DNA of 64,000 nt from an uncultured Clostridia bacterium (GCA_934132775.1 CAKPAA010000006.1:1-64000); one strand, 5' to 3'; numbered from the stretch's first letter, positions 48,384 to 58,627 are shown. Notes: generated by a model not told the origin, from the letters alone. Numbers and translations: made by a program.

Positions 48384-49622
48384 CTAAACAGTAATCATCT
48401 GTTTTGTGAAATCTAAATTCATAGTTCTATATTTAGGTATTTGGTAACCCAAAGTGTAGATATTAGTTGCCATTATATCTTTTTCTAGCATTTTTTTACT
48501 TGTTGGATTTGCATTTTTCAAAAACTTGCTAACAGAAGTTACAACTGGCAAATTAGAATTATTATGTATTTGAGAAAGCACTTTTTCTCCTGTTTTATTA
48601 AAGCCAAGTACCCTTATGTATTGTGGATTATATTTATAATTTTCAACATCATCCTTCGTCACATTAAGTAATGTATGAAGCAAAATTCTTTGAATTCTTG
48701 TTCGAGTATATCTCTTAGTTTTTAATACTTCTATAACGTCATCTAATTGCATTCCCTCAGTTGCAGCCTTCTTTAATAGGTTTTCAATTCCCTCTGTAAC
48801 ATCTGCAATATTAGCAAGTTCATCCGTTGAACATCTTCTTAAAATATACAAAATTTCTTTTTCAAAATTATTTAAAAACATAGGTGACATACCATCTAAA
48901 ATTGCATCGTTAATCATACTAAAAGTCTCTTTTGGAACAACTTCCGAAACCTTCTTCAAATCATTTTTATCAAGTAATTCTCTAACGGCAGTTGCACTGC
49001 ATATATTGTCTATCACGGCTGTTGAATTATAAGTAGTGCCCTTTCTTTCGATAACCACAGGAGTTATTTGACTATTTGAATACAATAATGCTTTTAAATA
49101 CTCAATTCCAAGTATATTGTTTGAATCTAGTAATATATCTGCAATATACTTCGCATCATACTCTTTTTTCAAAAAATTCTTCAAAGCATTGCTTCTAGCA
49201 ATTGGGTATGATGTTCCTCTTTTAAGCTCAGACTGCAAAAGTTTTTTGTAGTTTTCAGGCTCTAAATACAAAACATTAGCAATTCTTTTAAGAGCATCTA
49301 TATCAGTCGTGCTACTTCCAAAAGATATATTTTTAACAACTCCAAGCCCATCTAAAAGTGCAACACTTCCTTGTGCAAAATACTCTGCACTAGATGTAGC
49401 ATAACACGATGGTAATTCAATAACTAAATCAACTCCATTTTTTAGTGCCATCTCTGTTCTCTTCCATTTATCAAAAAGAGCAGGCACACCACGTTGAATA
49501 AAATTACCACTCATTATTGCAACTATCGCATCACAACCTGTTTTCTTTTTAGTTTCTTCTATATGATACGTATGACCATTATGAAAAGGATTATATTCTG
49601 CAACTATTCCACAAACATCCAT
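48384..49622 (-). CDS. tmcAL: tRNA(Met) cytidine acetate ligase TmcAL
   Basis: About 412 residues. Nucleotidyltransferase-fold ligase that makes N4-acetylcytidine at the wobble position of elongator tRNA-Met from acetate and ATP. GIVAEYNPFHNGHTYHIE (HxGH-type motif), SGNFIQRGVPALFDKWKRTEMAL, SFGSS and ERKGTTYNS match the family (YlbM). Start at 49622 behind GAGGTG. Confidence 0.92.
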   Translation of the reverse strand: MDVCGIVAEYNPFHNGHTYHIEETKKKTGCDAIVAIMSGNFIQRGVPALFDKWKRTEMALKNGVDLVIELPSCYATSSAEYFAQGSVALLDGLGVVKNISFGSSTTDIDALKRIANVLYLEPENYKKLLQSELKRGTSYPIARSNALKNFLKKEYDAKYIADILLDSNNILGIEYLKALLYSNSQITPVVIERKGTTYNSTAVIDNICSATAVRELLDKNDLKKVSEVVPKETFSMINDAILDGMSPMFLNNFEKEILYILRRCSTDELANIADVTEGIENLLKKAATEGMQLDDVIEVLKTKRYTRTRIQRILLHTLLNVTKDDVENYKYNPQYIRVLGFNKTGEKVLSQIHNNSNLPVVTSVSKFLKNANPTSKKMLEKDIMATNIYTLGYQIPKYRTMNLDFTKQMITV

Positions 49623-49698
49623 TGTTTTCACCTCATATTTTAGATTTATATAAAACCATTTTACGTACAACTATGTAAAAATCGTTACTTGTATTGTA

Positions 49699-50811
49699 TT
49701 ACTTCTCATTACCTTTATTAGACGTTTCGTCTTCATCTTTCTTTGTATCTTCGTTATGTGTCTCATTTTCGCTAGTCTCATTACTTTTATTATCTTCGTT
49801 ATCAATTTCATTCTCACTATTTACAGTTTCTTCGCCGTCTTTATTAAGTGTCTCCTGACTTTCGTTTTCTTCATCATTAGGTTGTATATCATTGTTATTG
49901 ACATCTGTTTCATCCTTTATAGGATTTCCATTCTTGTCCACCTTTGTAACAACGACCTTTGCATTTTTTTTATTTGCATTACTCATAATTAGTAAAAAAG
50001 CATCTAATTTAACGGCACGTATCGCATAAAATATATAAACATATGAAAGTGCTGATGTAACCATCATTGTGTAAGTTTTTACTGAACCAACACAAGCCAC
50101 TGAAATAGCTTCAAGTAAATATGGCAAAGTCATAGCATAAATAGCTATTTTAAAATAGTTCTTAACATCCAGTCTCATCCTAAACAAGGCACAAATTATA
50201 GAAACCATCAAAGTTATAACAAGTATTTCAAATATTTTTACAAAGAAATACTGCATAAACACTGCAACATACACAGCTAAAAACATAATAACTTTATTAG
50301 CAAAACTACTATACAATATAGTTATATACGAATACAAAGCCTTCTTATTTAAACTACAACCTAAATCTTGAAAAACAAGCCTTGCTCCACTGCCATCGTA
50401 ATTTTCATAAGTTATTGCGTCGCTATTCACAAAAACTCTTGTATCATATCGTGTGTTCTCATTATACTTTTCAGAATTTTTATACTCCTCGTAAGTCATA
50501 GAAGTATCAATAATAGCAAGAGTATCATCGTCTAATTTAAAGTTCTTCTCTTCTCCAACATTAAGCACACCATTTTGAAAAGAAAACTCTGGCACCATCA
50601 TATCATAACTATCCATAAAAGTTTCTATGCCTGAAATCAATGTGCTGAAAGTACAAATAGCCATAATAAAAGTAACTATAAGAATAAGTTTCAAGAAATA
50701 CCCAAAACTTTTTGAAACTTTTTCTGTTTTCAATATATACGGATACAATCTAAAATCAGTAATAGCCAAAGCCATTTTCTTAAAAAAACCTAACTTCTTT
50801 TGTTCCTCCAT
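49699..50811 (-). CDS. DUF1189-like integral membrane protein with acidic tail
   Basis: 370 residues. Hydrophobic segments at about residues 40-65, 185-215, 225-245 and 250-280. The first cytoplasmic part (FFKKMALAITDFRLYPYILK) and YAMTLPYLLEAISVACVG resemble DUF1189/YIP1-type proteins. The last 80 residues are an acidic, Asn/Glu-rich low-complexity tail (NEIDNEDNKSNETSENETHN), probably disordered. Function unknown. Upstream of tmcAL and downstream of the M24 peptidase. Confidence 0.65.
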   Translation of the reverse strand: MEEQKKLGFFKKMALAITDFRLYPYILKTEKVSKSFGYFLKLILIVTFIMAICTFSTLISGIETFMDSYDMMVPEFSFQNGVLNVGEEKNFKLDDDTLAIIDTSMTYEEYKNSEKYNENTRYDTRVFVNSDAITYENYDGSGARLVFQDLGCSLNKKALYSYITILYSSFANKVIMFLAVYVAVFMQYFFVKIFEILVITLMVSIICALFRMRLDVKNYFKIAIYAMTLPYLLEAISVACVGSVKTYTMMVTSALSYVYIFYAIRAVKLDAFLLIMSNANKKNAKVVVTKVDKNGNPIKDETDVNNNDIQPNDEENESQETLNKDGEETVNSENEIDNEDNKSNETSENETHNEDTKKDEDETSNKGNEK

Positions 50812-50825
50812 TTGTTTTCTCCATT

Positions 50826-51513
50826 CTATATAATAATAATTTCTCTGTTAGACTTTGAAAAAAGTTCAACTCCGTTTTCCGGTTAACACGCCTGTATCCT
50901 CTATTCTAACGCCAAAATTGTCCTCTAAATAAATTCCAGGTTCAATAGTGAAAACCATATCTTTTAACAATTCAACATCTCTTTTAGGAGATAAAACAGG
51001 GTCTTCGTGAACCTCTTTTCCAACACCGTGTCCCAAAGCGTGAGCATAATCATAACCAGCATCAATAATATTCTTTCTTCCGTAAGAATCTGCCACATTT
51101 GCCAATGTGCCAATTTTGATCTTTTCAGTAGCATTTTTATGAGCTTCTTTTACCAAATTGTAAATCTTAATTTGCTCATCAGTTGCCCCACCAACAAATA
51201 TCGTTCTAGACATATCAGAGCAATACTCATCTAAAACACAACCAAAATCAAGAAGAATAATGTCACGCTCTTTAACTTTATTCTCAGATGGTGTTGAATG
51301 AATTAAAGATGAAGTTTTTCCAGCTCCAACTATTGTATCAAATGAATTTCCAGATGCACCGTTTTTCATAAAAAATTCATCAATTTCTTTTGCAATTTGA
51401 ATCTCAGTCATTCCAGGCTTTATAAAGTGACAAATATGTTCAAAGCACTTGTCCCCCAAAAGAGCAGCCTTTCTCAACTTTTCTATTTCATCGTTAGTTT
51501 TTATCATACTCAT
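50826..51513 (-). CDS. M24-family aminopeptidase, interrupted by a +1 shift at CGG
   Basis: Pita-bread metallopeptidase (Xaa-Pro aminopeptidase/methionine aminopeptidase group), catalytic domain only: LLDFGCVLDEYCSDMSRT, HALGHGVGKEVHEDP, MVFTIEPGIYL and FGVRIEDTGVL carry the metal ligands. The zero frame ends at GTG TTA ACC GGA AAA CGG AGT TGA (CGG at 50872-50874). Skipping C gives GKGVELFSKSNREIIII and a stop at 50826, 228 residues, which completes the usual C-terminal strand. The ENG-like turn of the family has a glycine at this place. Loss of the last 15 or so residues is the alternative. Confidence 0.8.
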
Positions 51514-51526
51514 AAAATCAAATCTC

Positions 51527-52225
51527 CTATATTCTCATCATAAGCCCCATATACCAAGGGAATGTAACTGTGTAAGGCACAAACATTGTGAAAATAGCCG
51601 CAAGCACTATAAAAGGCCCAAAAGCCATATAATCAGTTGACTTCTTTATCTTCGTTATAAGAAAAAATATACTTACAACTGCACCAACAGCAAACGAAAT
51701 TATAAAAATTTGAATGGTGTTGTAAAGACCAAAAAACAATCCAAGCATTCCCATAAGCTTAACATCGCCTAGTCCCATTCCTTCTTTTCTATACATAACA
51801 AGCGCTAAAAGTGCAATAACTAAAAAAATGCCACCACCAGCGAACATACCAAAAAGCATATCAAGCCCTTTTGCTGTATCAGTAACCAAAGCAATGTAAG
51901 TCAAAATAATTCCAACAACAAATCCAGTAAAATTAAGCCCATTTGGTATTATTTGCGCTTTTATATCAATAAATGCGTCCATAATTAGGATTGCTCCAAC
52001 AAAAGCATAAATCAAAAACTCAAAAGAAATTCCAAACTTAAAAAACAAAGCAATAAACAAAAGCGGAGTGATAATTGCAAGTTTTACATCAATTTTATTC
52101 TTTTGAAACATACCTTTTAAAGTAATCTTCTCTTCCTTGCTAAAAAGTTCAATCAAATTCTTCATAACTGGTGTAATTCCAATTCCAATAAGTGCAATAA
52201 GCACGTTGCAAATAACAATTTCCAT
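51527..52225 (-). CDS. Type IV prepilin peptidase (A24)
   Basis: 232 residues, about seven transmembrane segments. Catalytic aspartates in DAFIDIKAQIIPN and GMGLGDVKLMGML. The first domain with zinc cysteines is missing, as in many short Gram-positive A24 enzymes. It would cleave class III leaders such as that of the pilin-like protein at 1-1365, and may methylate the new N-terminus. RBS AAAGGA. Confidence 0.88.
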   Translation of the reverse strand: MEIVICNVLIALIGIGITPVMKNLIELFSKEEKITLKGMFQKNKIDVKLAIITPLLFIALFFKFGISFEFLIYAFVGAILIMDAFIDIKAQIIPNGLNFTGFVVGIILTYIALVTDTAKGLDMLFGMFAGGGIFLVIALLALVMYRKEGMGLGDVKLMGMLGLFFGLYNTIQIFIISFAVGAVVSIFFLITKIKKSTDYMAFGPFIVLAAIFTMFVPYTVTFPWYMGLMMRI

Positions 52226-52320
52226 TTTTTACATCCTTTCCAAAATCAAACAAATCAGTCATTTAAACCTATTAGAATATATCAATTTTAAACATAAAAG
52301 TCAATATGTGATAAGTTCCA

Positions 52321-52349
52321 TTGCATTTTAAGATTCACTATGATATAAT
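52321..52349 (+). promoter_or_regulatory. Promoter of the zinc-ribbon gene
   Basis: TTGCAT (52321-52326), 17 bases, TATAAT (52344-52349). About 60 bases before the ATG at 52413. Confidence 0.7.
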
Positions 52350-52412
52350 TTTACCAGTTTAAAAGTAGTTAATACAGTAAATACTACTTATATACGGATT
52401 GGAGGAATTTAT

Positions 52413-52670
52413 ATGGAAATAAAAAAATGTACAAAATGCGGTGCTTTTATTACAACAGGAGCTGACCTTTGCGAAACTTGTGCAAATAAAGCTACATACA
52501 ATATGACATTGTTAAAAAACTATTTTGATGAAACTCCAAGTTTCGATTCAATATCTGCAGTTTCTGCTGCAACTGGTGTTTCTCCAGAGTATGTTGAGCG
52601 ATATATAAGCGAAAATAATTATCATAATTCAGAGATTAATCCAAACACATTTAGCTCGATTCAATATTAA
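52413..52670 (+). CDS. Small zinc-ribbon protein with helix-turn-helix-like tail
   Basis: 85 residues. CTKCGAFITTGADLCETC is a four-cysteine ribbon; the rest (DSISAVSAATGVSPEYVERYI) looks like a small winged or HTH helix. This layout is typical of YvyF/TIGR03826-like regulators of flagellar operons in Firmicutes; no flagellar gene is nearby, so the role is open. It has RBS GGAGG, its own promoter and a terminator at 52687-52716. Confidence 0.75.
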   Translation: MEIKKCTKCGAFITTGADLCETCANKATYNMTLLKNYFDETPSFDSISAVSAATGVSPEYVERYISENNYHNSEINPNTFSSIQY

Positions 52671-52686
52671 AATTATATCAAGATTT

Positions 52687-52716
52687 AAGTGGAGTCGCAG
52701 TTAGACTCCACTTTTG
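52687..52716 (+). terminator. Rho-independent terminator
   Basis: AAGTGGAGTC and GACTCCACTT form a 10-bp stem, followed by TTGTT. It separates the zinc-ribbon gene from tyrS. Confidence 0.8.
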
Positions 52717-52751
52717 TTATACACAAAATATATTAAAAAAGGAGAATTTTT

Positions 52752-53954
52752 ATGAAAAACGTATACGATACACTAGAAGAAAGAGGTTACATCGAACAAG
52801 TAACACACGATGGATTAAGAGAATGGTTTGAAAAGGAAAAAGTTTCATTCTACATAGGATTTGATCCAACAGCAGATAGTTTGCACGTTGGACACTTTGT
52901 TTCAGCAATGGTAGCATCACATATGCAAAAAGCAGGACATAGACCAATAATACTAATTGGTGGTGGCACAGGAATGATTGGAGACCCATCAGGCAGAACA
53001 GATTTGCGTCAAATGATGACAAAAGAAACAATAGACCATAACGTTGAATGTTTCAAAAAACAACTTTCAAAATTCGTAAGCTTTGAAGGTGAAAATGCTG
53101 CAATAATAGTAAACAATGCAGACTGGCTTTTAGGATTAAACTACATAGAATTTTTAAGAGACATTGGAGCATACTTCTCTGTAAACAAAATGCTAACAGC
53201 AGACTGCTACAAAAAAAGATTGGAAAAAGGCTTAACATTCCTCGAATTCAACTATATGTTAATGCAAGCATACGACTTTTTACAACTGTACAAAAAATAT
53301 AATTGTAGCTTAGAGCTTGGTGGAAACGATCAATGGTCAAACATCTTAGCAGGAGCAGATTTAATAAGAAGAAAGGAACAAGCAACCGCATTTGGACTAA
53401 CCTTCAAACTACTTACAACAACGGAAGGAATAAAAATGGGAAAAACAGCAAAAGGTGCATTATGGCTAGATCCAAATAAAACATCTCCTTACGAATTTTA
53501 CCAATATTTCAGAAACATTGCAGATGCAGATGTAAAAAATGTAATGTGTATGCTTACCTTCCTACCAATGGAAAGAGTTCATGAACTATGTGATGTTGAA
53601 GGTTCTGCAATAAACGAAGCTAAAAAAGTTCTAGCATACGAAATAACAAAAATAGTTCACGGCGAAGAAGAAGCTAAAAAAGCAGAAGAAGCAGCAAACG
53701 CACTATTCGGTGGTGGAAACGACTTAGGAAATATGCCAACAACAAAAATAAATACCCTACCTATTTCAGTTGTAGACTTATTAGTAGCAACAAAAATAGC
53801 ACCTTCAAAAGGACAAGCAAGAACTTTAATTGAACAAGGTGGAATTTCAATAGACGATGTAAAAGTTACAGACATAAATCAAATTATAGAAAAAATTGAT
53901 GGACACATCATTATAAAGAAAGGAAAGAAAACTTTCCACAAAGTTGAAATGTAA
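52752..53954 (+). CDS. tyrS: Tyrosyl-tRNA synthetase
   Basis: 400 residues. Class I: FYIGFDPTADSLHVGHF (HIGH motif as HVGH), ILIGGGTGMIGDPSGRTD, GGNDQWSNI and IKMGKTAKGALWLD (KMSKS loop). A C-terminal S4 RNA-binding domain ends the protein (SKGQARTLIEQGGISIDDVK). AAAGGAG lies about 7 bases before ATG. No T-box was seen in front. Confidence 0.96.
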   Translation: MKNVYDTLEERGYIEQVTHDGLREWFEKEKVSFYIGFDPTADSLHVGHFVSAMVASHMQKAGHRPIILIGGGTGMIGDPSGRTDLRQMMTKETIDHNVECFKKQLSKFVSFEGENAAIIVNNADWLLGLNYIEFLRDIGAYFSVNKMLTADCYKKRLEKGLTFLEFNYMLMQAYDFLQLYKKYNCSLELGGNDQWSNILAGADLIRRKEQATAFGLTFKLLTTTEGIKMGKTAKGALWLDPNKTSPYEFYQYFRNIADADVKNVMCMLTFLPMERVHELCDVEGSAINEAKKVLAYEITKIVHGEEEAKKAEEAANALFGGGNDLGNMPTTKINTLPISVVDLLVATKIAPSKGQARTLIEQGGISIDDVKVTDINQIIEKIDGHIIIKKGKKTFHKVEM

Positions 53955-53965
53955 ATAAATCGTTT

Positions 53966-54002
53966 AAAAAGTTCGGGAATATTTTAATTCTCGAACTTTT
54001 TT
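53966..54002 (+). terminator. tyrS terminator
   Basis: AAAAAGTTCGGGAAT and ATTCTCGAACTTTTTT form a long stem with a T-run, just after the tyrS stop. Confidence 0.85.
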
Positions 54003-54030
54003 CAAACATTATATATAAAAAAAATCGATT

Positions 54031-54077
54031 AAAGAAACACCGGTGTAATTTAGGGGTTACTACGGGTGTTTCTTTTT
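54031..54077 (+). terminator. Second hairpin after tyrS
   Basis: AAAGAAACACC pairs with GGGTGTTTCTTTTT; the loop holds a second stem GTAA / TTAC. The arms and T-run fit a terminator, but it is only 29 bases from the previous one. It may be a structured RNA element. The following 54078-54280 shows no gene. Confidence 0.5.
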
Positions 54078-54280
54078 GGGGAAATTAACATCAGTCGAAG
54101 TATTGCTTATGTTATAGTTATTTTAATAAAAATATATCAAAGCAAAATAAAATTATAATACGATATTTGTCAAATTAAATTTTATCAATTTCTTTAATCA
54201 TTGTAAACATATTTTAGATAAAAGTCAATTATAATTTGAGTCAGATCTATTTTAAAAATGAAGATATTCAATTTTTCAAG

Positions 54281-54344
54281 AAAAAAAGACTAACCAAAAC
54301 TCTTTATGCAAAGCTTAAACTAAGCAACAAAGTTTCTGTTAGTC
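54281..54344 (-). terminator. Terminator downstream of the IscR-like gene
   Basis: Minus strand GACTAAC ... GTTAGTC enclose a longer AT-rich hairpin and are followed by TTTTTTT. It lies just beyond the Rrf2 gene stop at 54451. Confidence 0.6.
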
Positions 54345-54450
54345 TCCTAATTTCTCTTAATATAATTTATAAATCCCAATCACAACTATAAGAACTTATA
54401 ACTATTTTAATACAAAACATATCTTTAATTTAAAATATGAGTCAGGTTTT

Positions 54451-54852
54451 CTAATGCTCCAACAAATCTTCTAATGTCTTGCTATCAACATATTCATTTA
54501 TCACATTATCTAGTCCTTCCCAGAAGTCATAAGTTTTACAGTCATTTTTCTTAACGCACTCTCCCTCTTCTGTTAAGCAATAAACTGGCGATAAGTCTCC
54601 CTCAGATGCTCTTAAAATGTCTCCAACGGTATACTCTTTTGGCTCTCTTGCTAATCTATATCCACCTGCATTTCCTCTTGTTACTTCCAAAAAGCCTGCT
54701 TTGTTTAAAAGAGAAATTATTTGTTCTAAGTATTTATTTGATATTCCTTGTCTATCAGCTATACTCTTTAAAGATATGTAATTACCGTTTCCGTTTACTG
54801 CTAGATCTATCATTATTCGTAATGCATATCTACCTTTTGTTGATATTCTCAT
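54451..54852 (-). CDS. iscR: Rrf2-family regulator (IscR-like)
   Basis: 133 residues. Winged helix at the N-terminus (MRISTKGRYALRIMIDLAVN, then KYLEQIISLLNKAGFLEVTRG), then the cluster-binding loop with three cysteines (CLTEEGECVKKNDC). Such proteins bind [2Fe-2S] or sense iron-sulfur status and repress or activate iron-sulfur operons. The suf operon at 23.4-29.3 kb is the obvious candidate target. RBS AGGAGG 7 bases before ATG. Confidence 0.88.
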   Translation of the reverse strand: MRISTKGRYALRIMIDLAVNGNGNYISLKSIADRQGISNKYLEQIISLLNKAGFLEVTRGNAGGYRLAREPKEYTVGDILRASEGDLSPVYCLTEEGECVKKNDCKTYDFWEGLDNVINEYVDSKTLEDLLEH

Positions 54853-54884
54853 TTCTTCCTCCTAAAAGTATTACTTTTTCGCAA

Positions 54885-55184
54885 CTATTCAACTACAAAA
54901 TTAACAAATTTATTTCTTTTATATGTTAATTTTCCTGTTTGATTTTCTTCATATTGTTCATAAACAGAGTATGTCGTTGCAAAGATTTTCCTTTTTCCAC
55001 CTATATCAAATGTTAGTATATAATCTGTGTTTATTATTCCTTGATTTGGATCTGGGCAATATGACGAAACTTCTTTTTTTACTAATTTTGCATTAACTGT
55101 TTCTTCTGGTGCATTTTCATCCATTCTAAAATTTATTATTATATATGCCAAGAAAGCTACTATTATAAGCCAAAATAAAAACAT
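54885..55184 (-). CDS. DUF2500-like small membrane protein
   Basis: 99 residues. One N-terminal transmembrane helix (LFWLIIVAFLAYIIINF) and an exported beta-rich domain with YILTFDIGGKRKIFATTYSVYEQYEENQTGKLTYKRNKF, which follows the DUF2500 pattern of an OB-like membrane-anchored domain. Function unknown. Confidence 0.6.
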   Translation of the reverse strand: MFLFWLIIVAFLAYIIINFRMDENAPEETVNAKLVKKEVSSYCPDPNQGIINTDYILTFDIGGKRKIFATTYSVYEQYEENQTGKLTYKRNKFVNFVVE

Positions 55185-55247
55185 AAAATACCTCTTTTCC
55201 TCTTTATTTATTTCTCTTACGTCTATTTATACCATAAAAACAGACGA

Positions 55248-56021
55248 TTAGCAACCGTCTGTTTTATTGTACCCTATTATGTCTTTTACTATTTCACCAG
55301 CTATTATTAAGCCTGCAACTGATGGCACAAATGAAACACTTCCTGGCACTTGATTTCGTGATGCACATTTTCTTTTTGTTCCAGGTGGGCAAATGCAATT
55401 TGTTTTGCAACTGCAATTTGCCATTTCATCTATTTTTATCGGTTCTTCCTTTGAATATAGAACTTTTAAGCTATCAATATTTCTTTTTCTCAATTCTTTT
55501 CTCATAACTTTTGCTAGTGGACAAATGCTAGTTTTGTATATATCTGATATTTCAAATCTTGTTGGATCTAGTTTATTTCCTGTTCCCATTGATGAAATAA
55601 CTGGTATTCCAAGTTTTTTGCATTGTATCACTATTTCAATTTTTGCCGTGACTGTATCTACACAGTCTACAACATAAGTTAGATCTTTATTTATTATATT
55701 GCTTTCTGAGTTTGGTAAATAAAACTCTTGATGTGTCTCAACATTAGCATCTGGGTTTATATCAAGTATTCTTTCTTTCATAACGTCTACTTTGAATTTT
55801 CCTACTGTCTTTCTTGTTGCTATTATTTGTCTATTTATGTTTGTTAAACAAATTTTATCGTCATCTATTATTACAAAATTTCCAACGCCCGCTCTTGCAA
55901 GCCCTTCAATTACAAATGAACCAACTCCACCAACACCAAACACTGCAATTTTAGCATTTTTTAATTTTTCTAATCCTTCTTTTCCTATTAGTAATTCTGT
56001 TCTTGAAAATTGATTTAACAT
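55248..56021 (-). CDS. tcdA: tRNA threonylcarbamoyladenosine dehydratase
   Basis: 257 residues. E1-like ThiF/MoeB fold with Rossmann motif AVFGVGGVGSFVIEGLARAGVG, a DDDKICLTNINRQ loop, and a cysteine-rich C-terminal zinc segment. TcdA converts t6A37 to its cyclic form ct6A on ANN-decoding tRNAs. RBS GGAAG, start 56021. Other ThiF roles are less likely because of the length and the C-terminal Cys-rich segment. Confidence 0.88.
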   Translation of the reverse strand: MLNQFSRTELLIGKEGLEKLKNAKIAVFGVGGVGSFVIEGLARAGVGNFVIIDDDKICLTNINRQIIATRKTVGKFKVDVMKERILDINPDANVETHQEFYLPNSESNIINKDLTYVVDCVDTVTAKIEIVIQCKKLGIPVISSMGTGNKLDPTRFEISDIYKTSICPLAKVMRKELRKRNIDSLKVLYSKEEPIKIDEMANCSCKTNCICPPGTKRKCASRNQVPGSVSFVPSVAGLIIAGEIVKDIIGYNKTDGC

Positions 56022-56120
56022 TTTTATACTTCCATTTCTTTTATTTTATGTAAGATTCTTCTACTTTCAGCCTCAAACTCTCTATTGTCTAAATCTTAAA
56101 TATCTAAATTTTCAGCTTTC

Positions 56121-58320
56121 TTATTTTTTTAATCTTAGTGCATTTAATACAACTGTTAGGCTGCTAATTGTCATTGCTAATGCCGCAAGCATTGGATTCA
56201 AAGCTACTCCTACTGGTTCTAGCACTCCGCAAGCCACTGGTATCATACAAATATTATAGAAAAAAGCCCAAAATAAATTTTGCTTTATATTTCTTATTGT
56301 ATTCGCACTTATATCTAATAATGTGTTTATTTTTTCAATATTATCATTCATCAAAACTACACTTGCTGAATCCATTGCTATGTCTGTTCCTGATGAAACT
56401 GACACACCAATGTCTGATGTTACTAAACTTACGCTATCATTTATTCCGTCTCCACACATCATAACAAGACCGTCTTTTTTTAGCTCTTTTATTTTTTCAG
56501 CTTTTTCTTTCGGTGTGACATTTGATATTACGTTATCTATTCCCAGTTGACTTGCTATTATATTAGCTGTTTTTTCGTTGTCGCCTGTTATCATTGTGAT
56601 TTTTATGCCTCTTTGTTTTAGTTTTTGTATAGTCTCTTTTGCATTCTCTTTTAAGGTATCTTTAACACCAATCAACGCAACCATTTCGTCATTTATTGAA
56701 GCAAATAATATACTGTTTCCGTTCGCTTATCAAGCTTTGCTCATCTTGTGAAGATTTGATTTCGATATTGTTTTGTTCCATTATTTTTCTGTTTCCTATT
56801 AAGATTTTATCTCCATTTTGATTTTTGGCTTCTATACCAAAACCTGCAATAGCCTTAAAATCTGCAATTTTTTCTAGTTCAATATTTCTTTCATTTGCAT
56901 ATTGTACAACTGCTCTTGCAATTGGATGTTCTGAACTGTTTTCAGCACTTGCAATTTCTCTTAATAAATTGCTTTCTTCTAAGTTACAGTAATTAAATAT
57001 TCTTGAAACTGTTAATTTTCCATTTGTTAGTGTTCCTGTTTTATCAAAGCATATGTCTTTTACTTTGTGTGCATTTTCCAAAGCTTCACTAGTTTTTATT
57101 AAAATTCCATTTTTACTAGCATTTCCAGATGCAATTACTATCGCAAGTGGTGTAGCAAGCCCCAAACTGCAAGGACAAGCAACAACTAATATGCTTACAA
57201 ATATGTTTAATGCTGTTGCAACACTCTTAGATATTGCAAACCAAACTGCAAAAGCAATAGCAGCAATAACTAAAACCGTTGGCACAAAATACCCACTTAT
57301 CTTATCTGCAATTTTTGCAATTGGCGCTTTTGTTGATGTTGCATTTGCAACTAATTTAACAATTTCAGAAACGGTCGACTCTTTGCCTATTTTCTCAGCT
57401 TTATATTTTATCGCTCCATCATAATTTATGCTACCTGCAATTACTTTCGCACCAATTTCTTTTTTTACAGGCACACTTTCACCTGTTATGAACGACTCGT
57501 TTATATGAGATTCCCCTTCTGCTATTTCACCGTCAACTGCAATTTTTTCTCCTGGTTTACAAATGACGATATCACCTTTTTTTATTTCATCTAATGTCAC
57601 TTGTACTTCTTTGCCCTCACGCAAGATAGTAGCATTGTTAGGTGTTATTGTCATTAAATTTTGCAATGCTTCTTTTGTTTTATCTTTATTTTTATTTTCG
57701 ATATATTTTCCTATCTTTATGAAAAATATGACTATTGCAGCTGACTCATAATACAAGTTTTCAACATACATTAAGTCGCCGTTTAATATTTTTACTGTAC
57801 TATATACACTATATGAAAAGCTTGCAAGCACACCTATCATAACTAATGTATCCATATTAGGTGTTTTGTGTATCAGGTTCTTATATCCATTTTTTAAAAT
57901 GTCTACTCCAAATAACAGCACAACAACAGTAAGCACAAGCAATGAAATCGCGTAATTTACTGGATATGTTTCCATATTCAAAAATGGAATAACTGGCAGA
58001 CCAACCATATGTGACATTGATATATATAATATTAAAATTGATATTACTGATATTCCAATAAGTTTATATTTTTCATTAGATTTTTTTGTTTCTTCTTTTT
58101 CAAAGTTATCTATCCCTAAACTTTCAAATCCTGCCTTTTCAACAAATTTTTCTACTTGTTCTAGTGTTAATTTTTCATCGTCATATTCGATATTTGCATT
58201 ATTCATTACTAAATTTACAGCTGCACTTTCTATTCCATCTTGTTTATTCAAATATTTTTCTAAACCAGAAGAACACGCCGAACAAGTCATTCCACCTATT
58301 TTTAGTAATACTTTTTTCAT
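56121..58320 (-). CDS. copA: Copper-translocating P-type ATPase, interrupted by a +1 shift at CGG
   Basis: 732 residues with the shift. N-terminal heavy-metal domain (IGGMTCSACSSGLEK), eight membrane helices with CPC (ILVVACPCSLGLATPLA), phosphorylation site DKTGTLTNG, TGES loop, ATP-binding HP and the DGINDSVSL motif. The zero frame stops after SLISERKQYIICFNK. At 56719-56721 GAA CGG AAA stands where the family has E-G-N/K; skipping the C gives EGNSILFASINDEMVALIGV and continues to 56121. The rest of the gene has no other in-frame CGG. It exports copper; copZ-like lies just upstream. Confidence 0.87.
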
Positions 58321-58323
58321 TTT

Positions 58324-58530
58324 TTATTCTCCCTTGAATCCTGCATCTTCGATTGCTTCCTTAATCTCTTTTTCGCTCGTTGTGTTTTCATCAAATTTAA
58401 TTTCTGCAACTTTATTTTCAAAACTTACTTTTGCTTCTTCAATTCCATCTGTATTATTTAAAACTTTTTCTAATCTTCCCGAACATCCTGTACAATGCAT
58501 TCCTTCAATTTTTAATTTTATTTCTTTCAT
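58324..58530 (-). CDS. copZ: Copper chaperone CopZ
   Basis: 68 residues, a single heavy-metal-associated domain: MKEIKLKIEGMHCTGCSGRL with the GMxCxxC metal site, and the C-terminal EAIEDAGFKGE. Delivers Cu(I) to CopA. Its stop and the copA start are 3 bases apart. RBS AAAGGA; start choice among several close ATGs (58530 or 58533) is a detail. Confidence 0.9.
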   Translation of the reverse strand: MKEIKLKIEGMHCTGCSGRLEKVLNNTDGIEEAKVSFENKVAEIKFDENTTSEKEIKEAIEDAGFKGE

Positions 58531-58627
58531 CATTATCATTCCTTTCATATCCTTTTATTTTTACTAATTGTTTCATTTATTATCTCCAACTTTTGCTTGG
58601 AATTTCACAAATCTAAACAAAATATAT

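Noticed and set aside
53955..54450. A hidden gene between tyrS and the IscR-like gene
   Set aside because: No ORF with a ribosome binding site on either strand; only three hairpins at 53966, 54031 and 54281 explain the structure.
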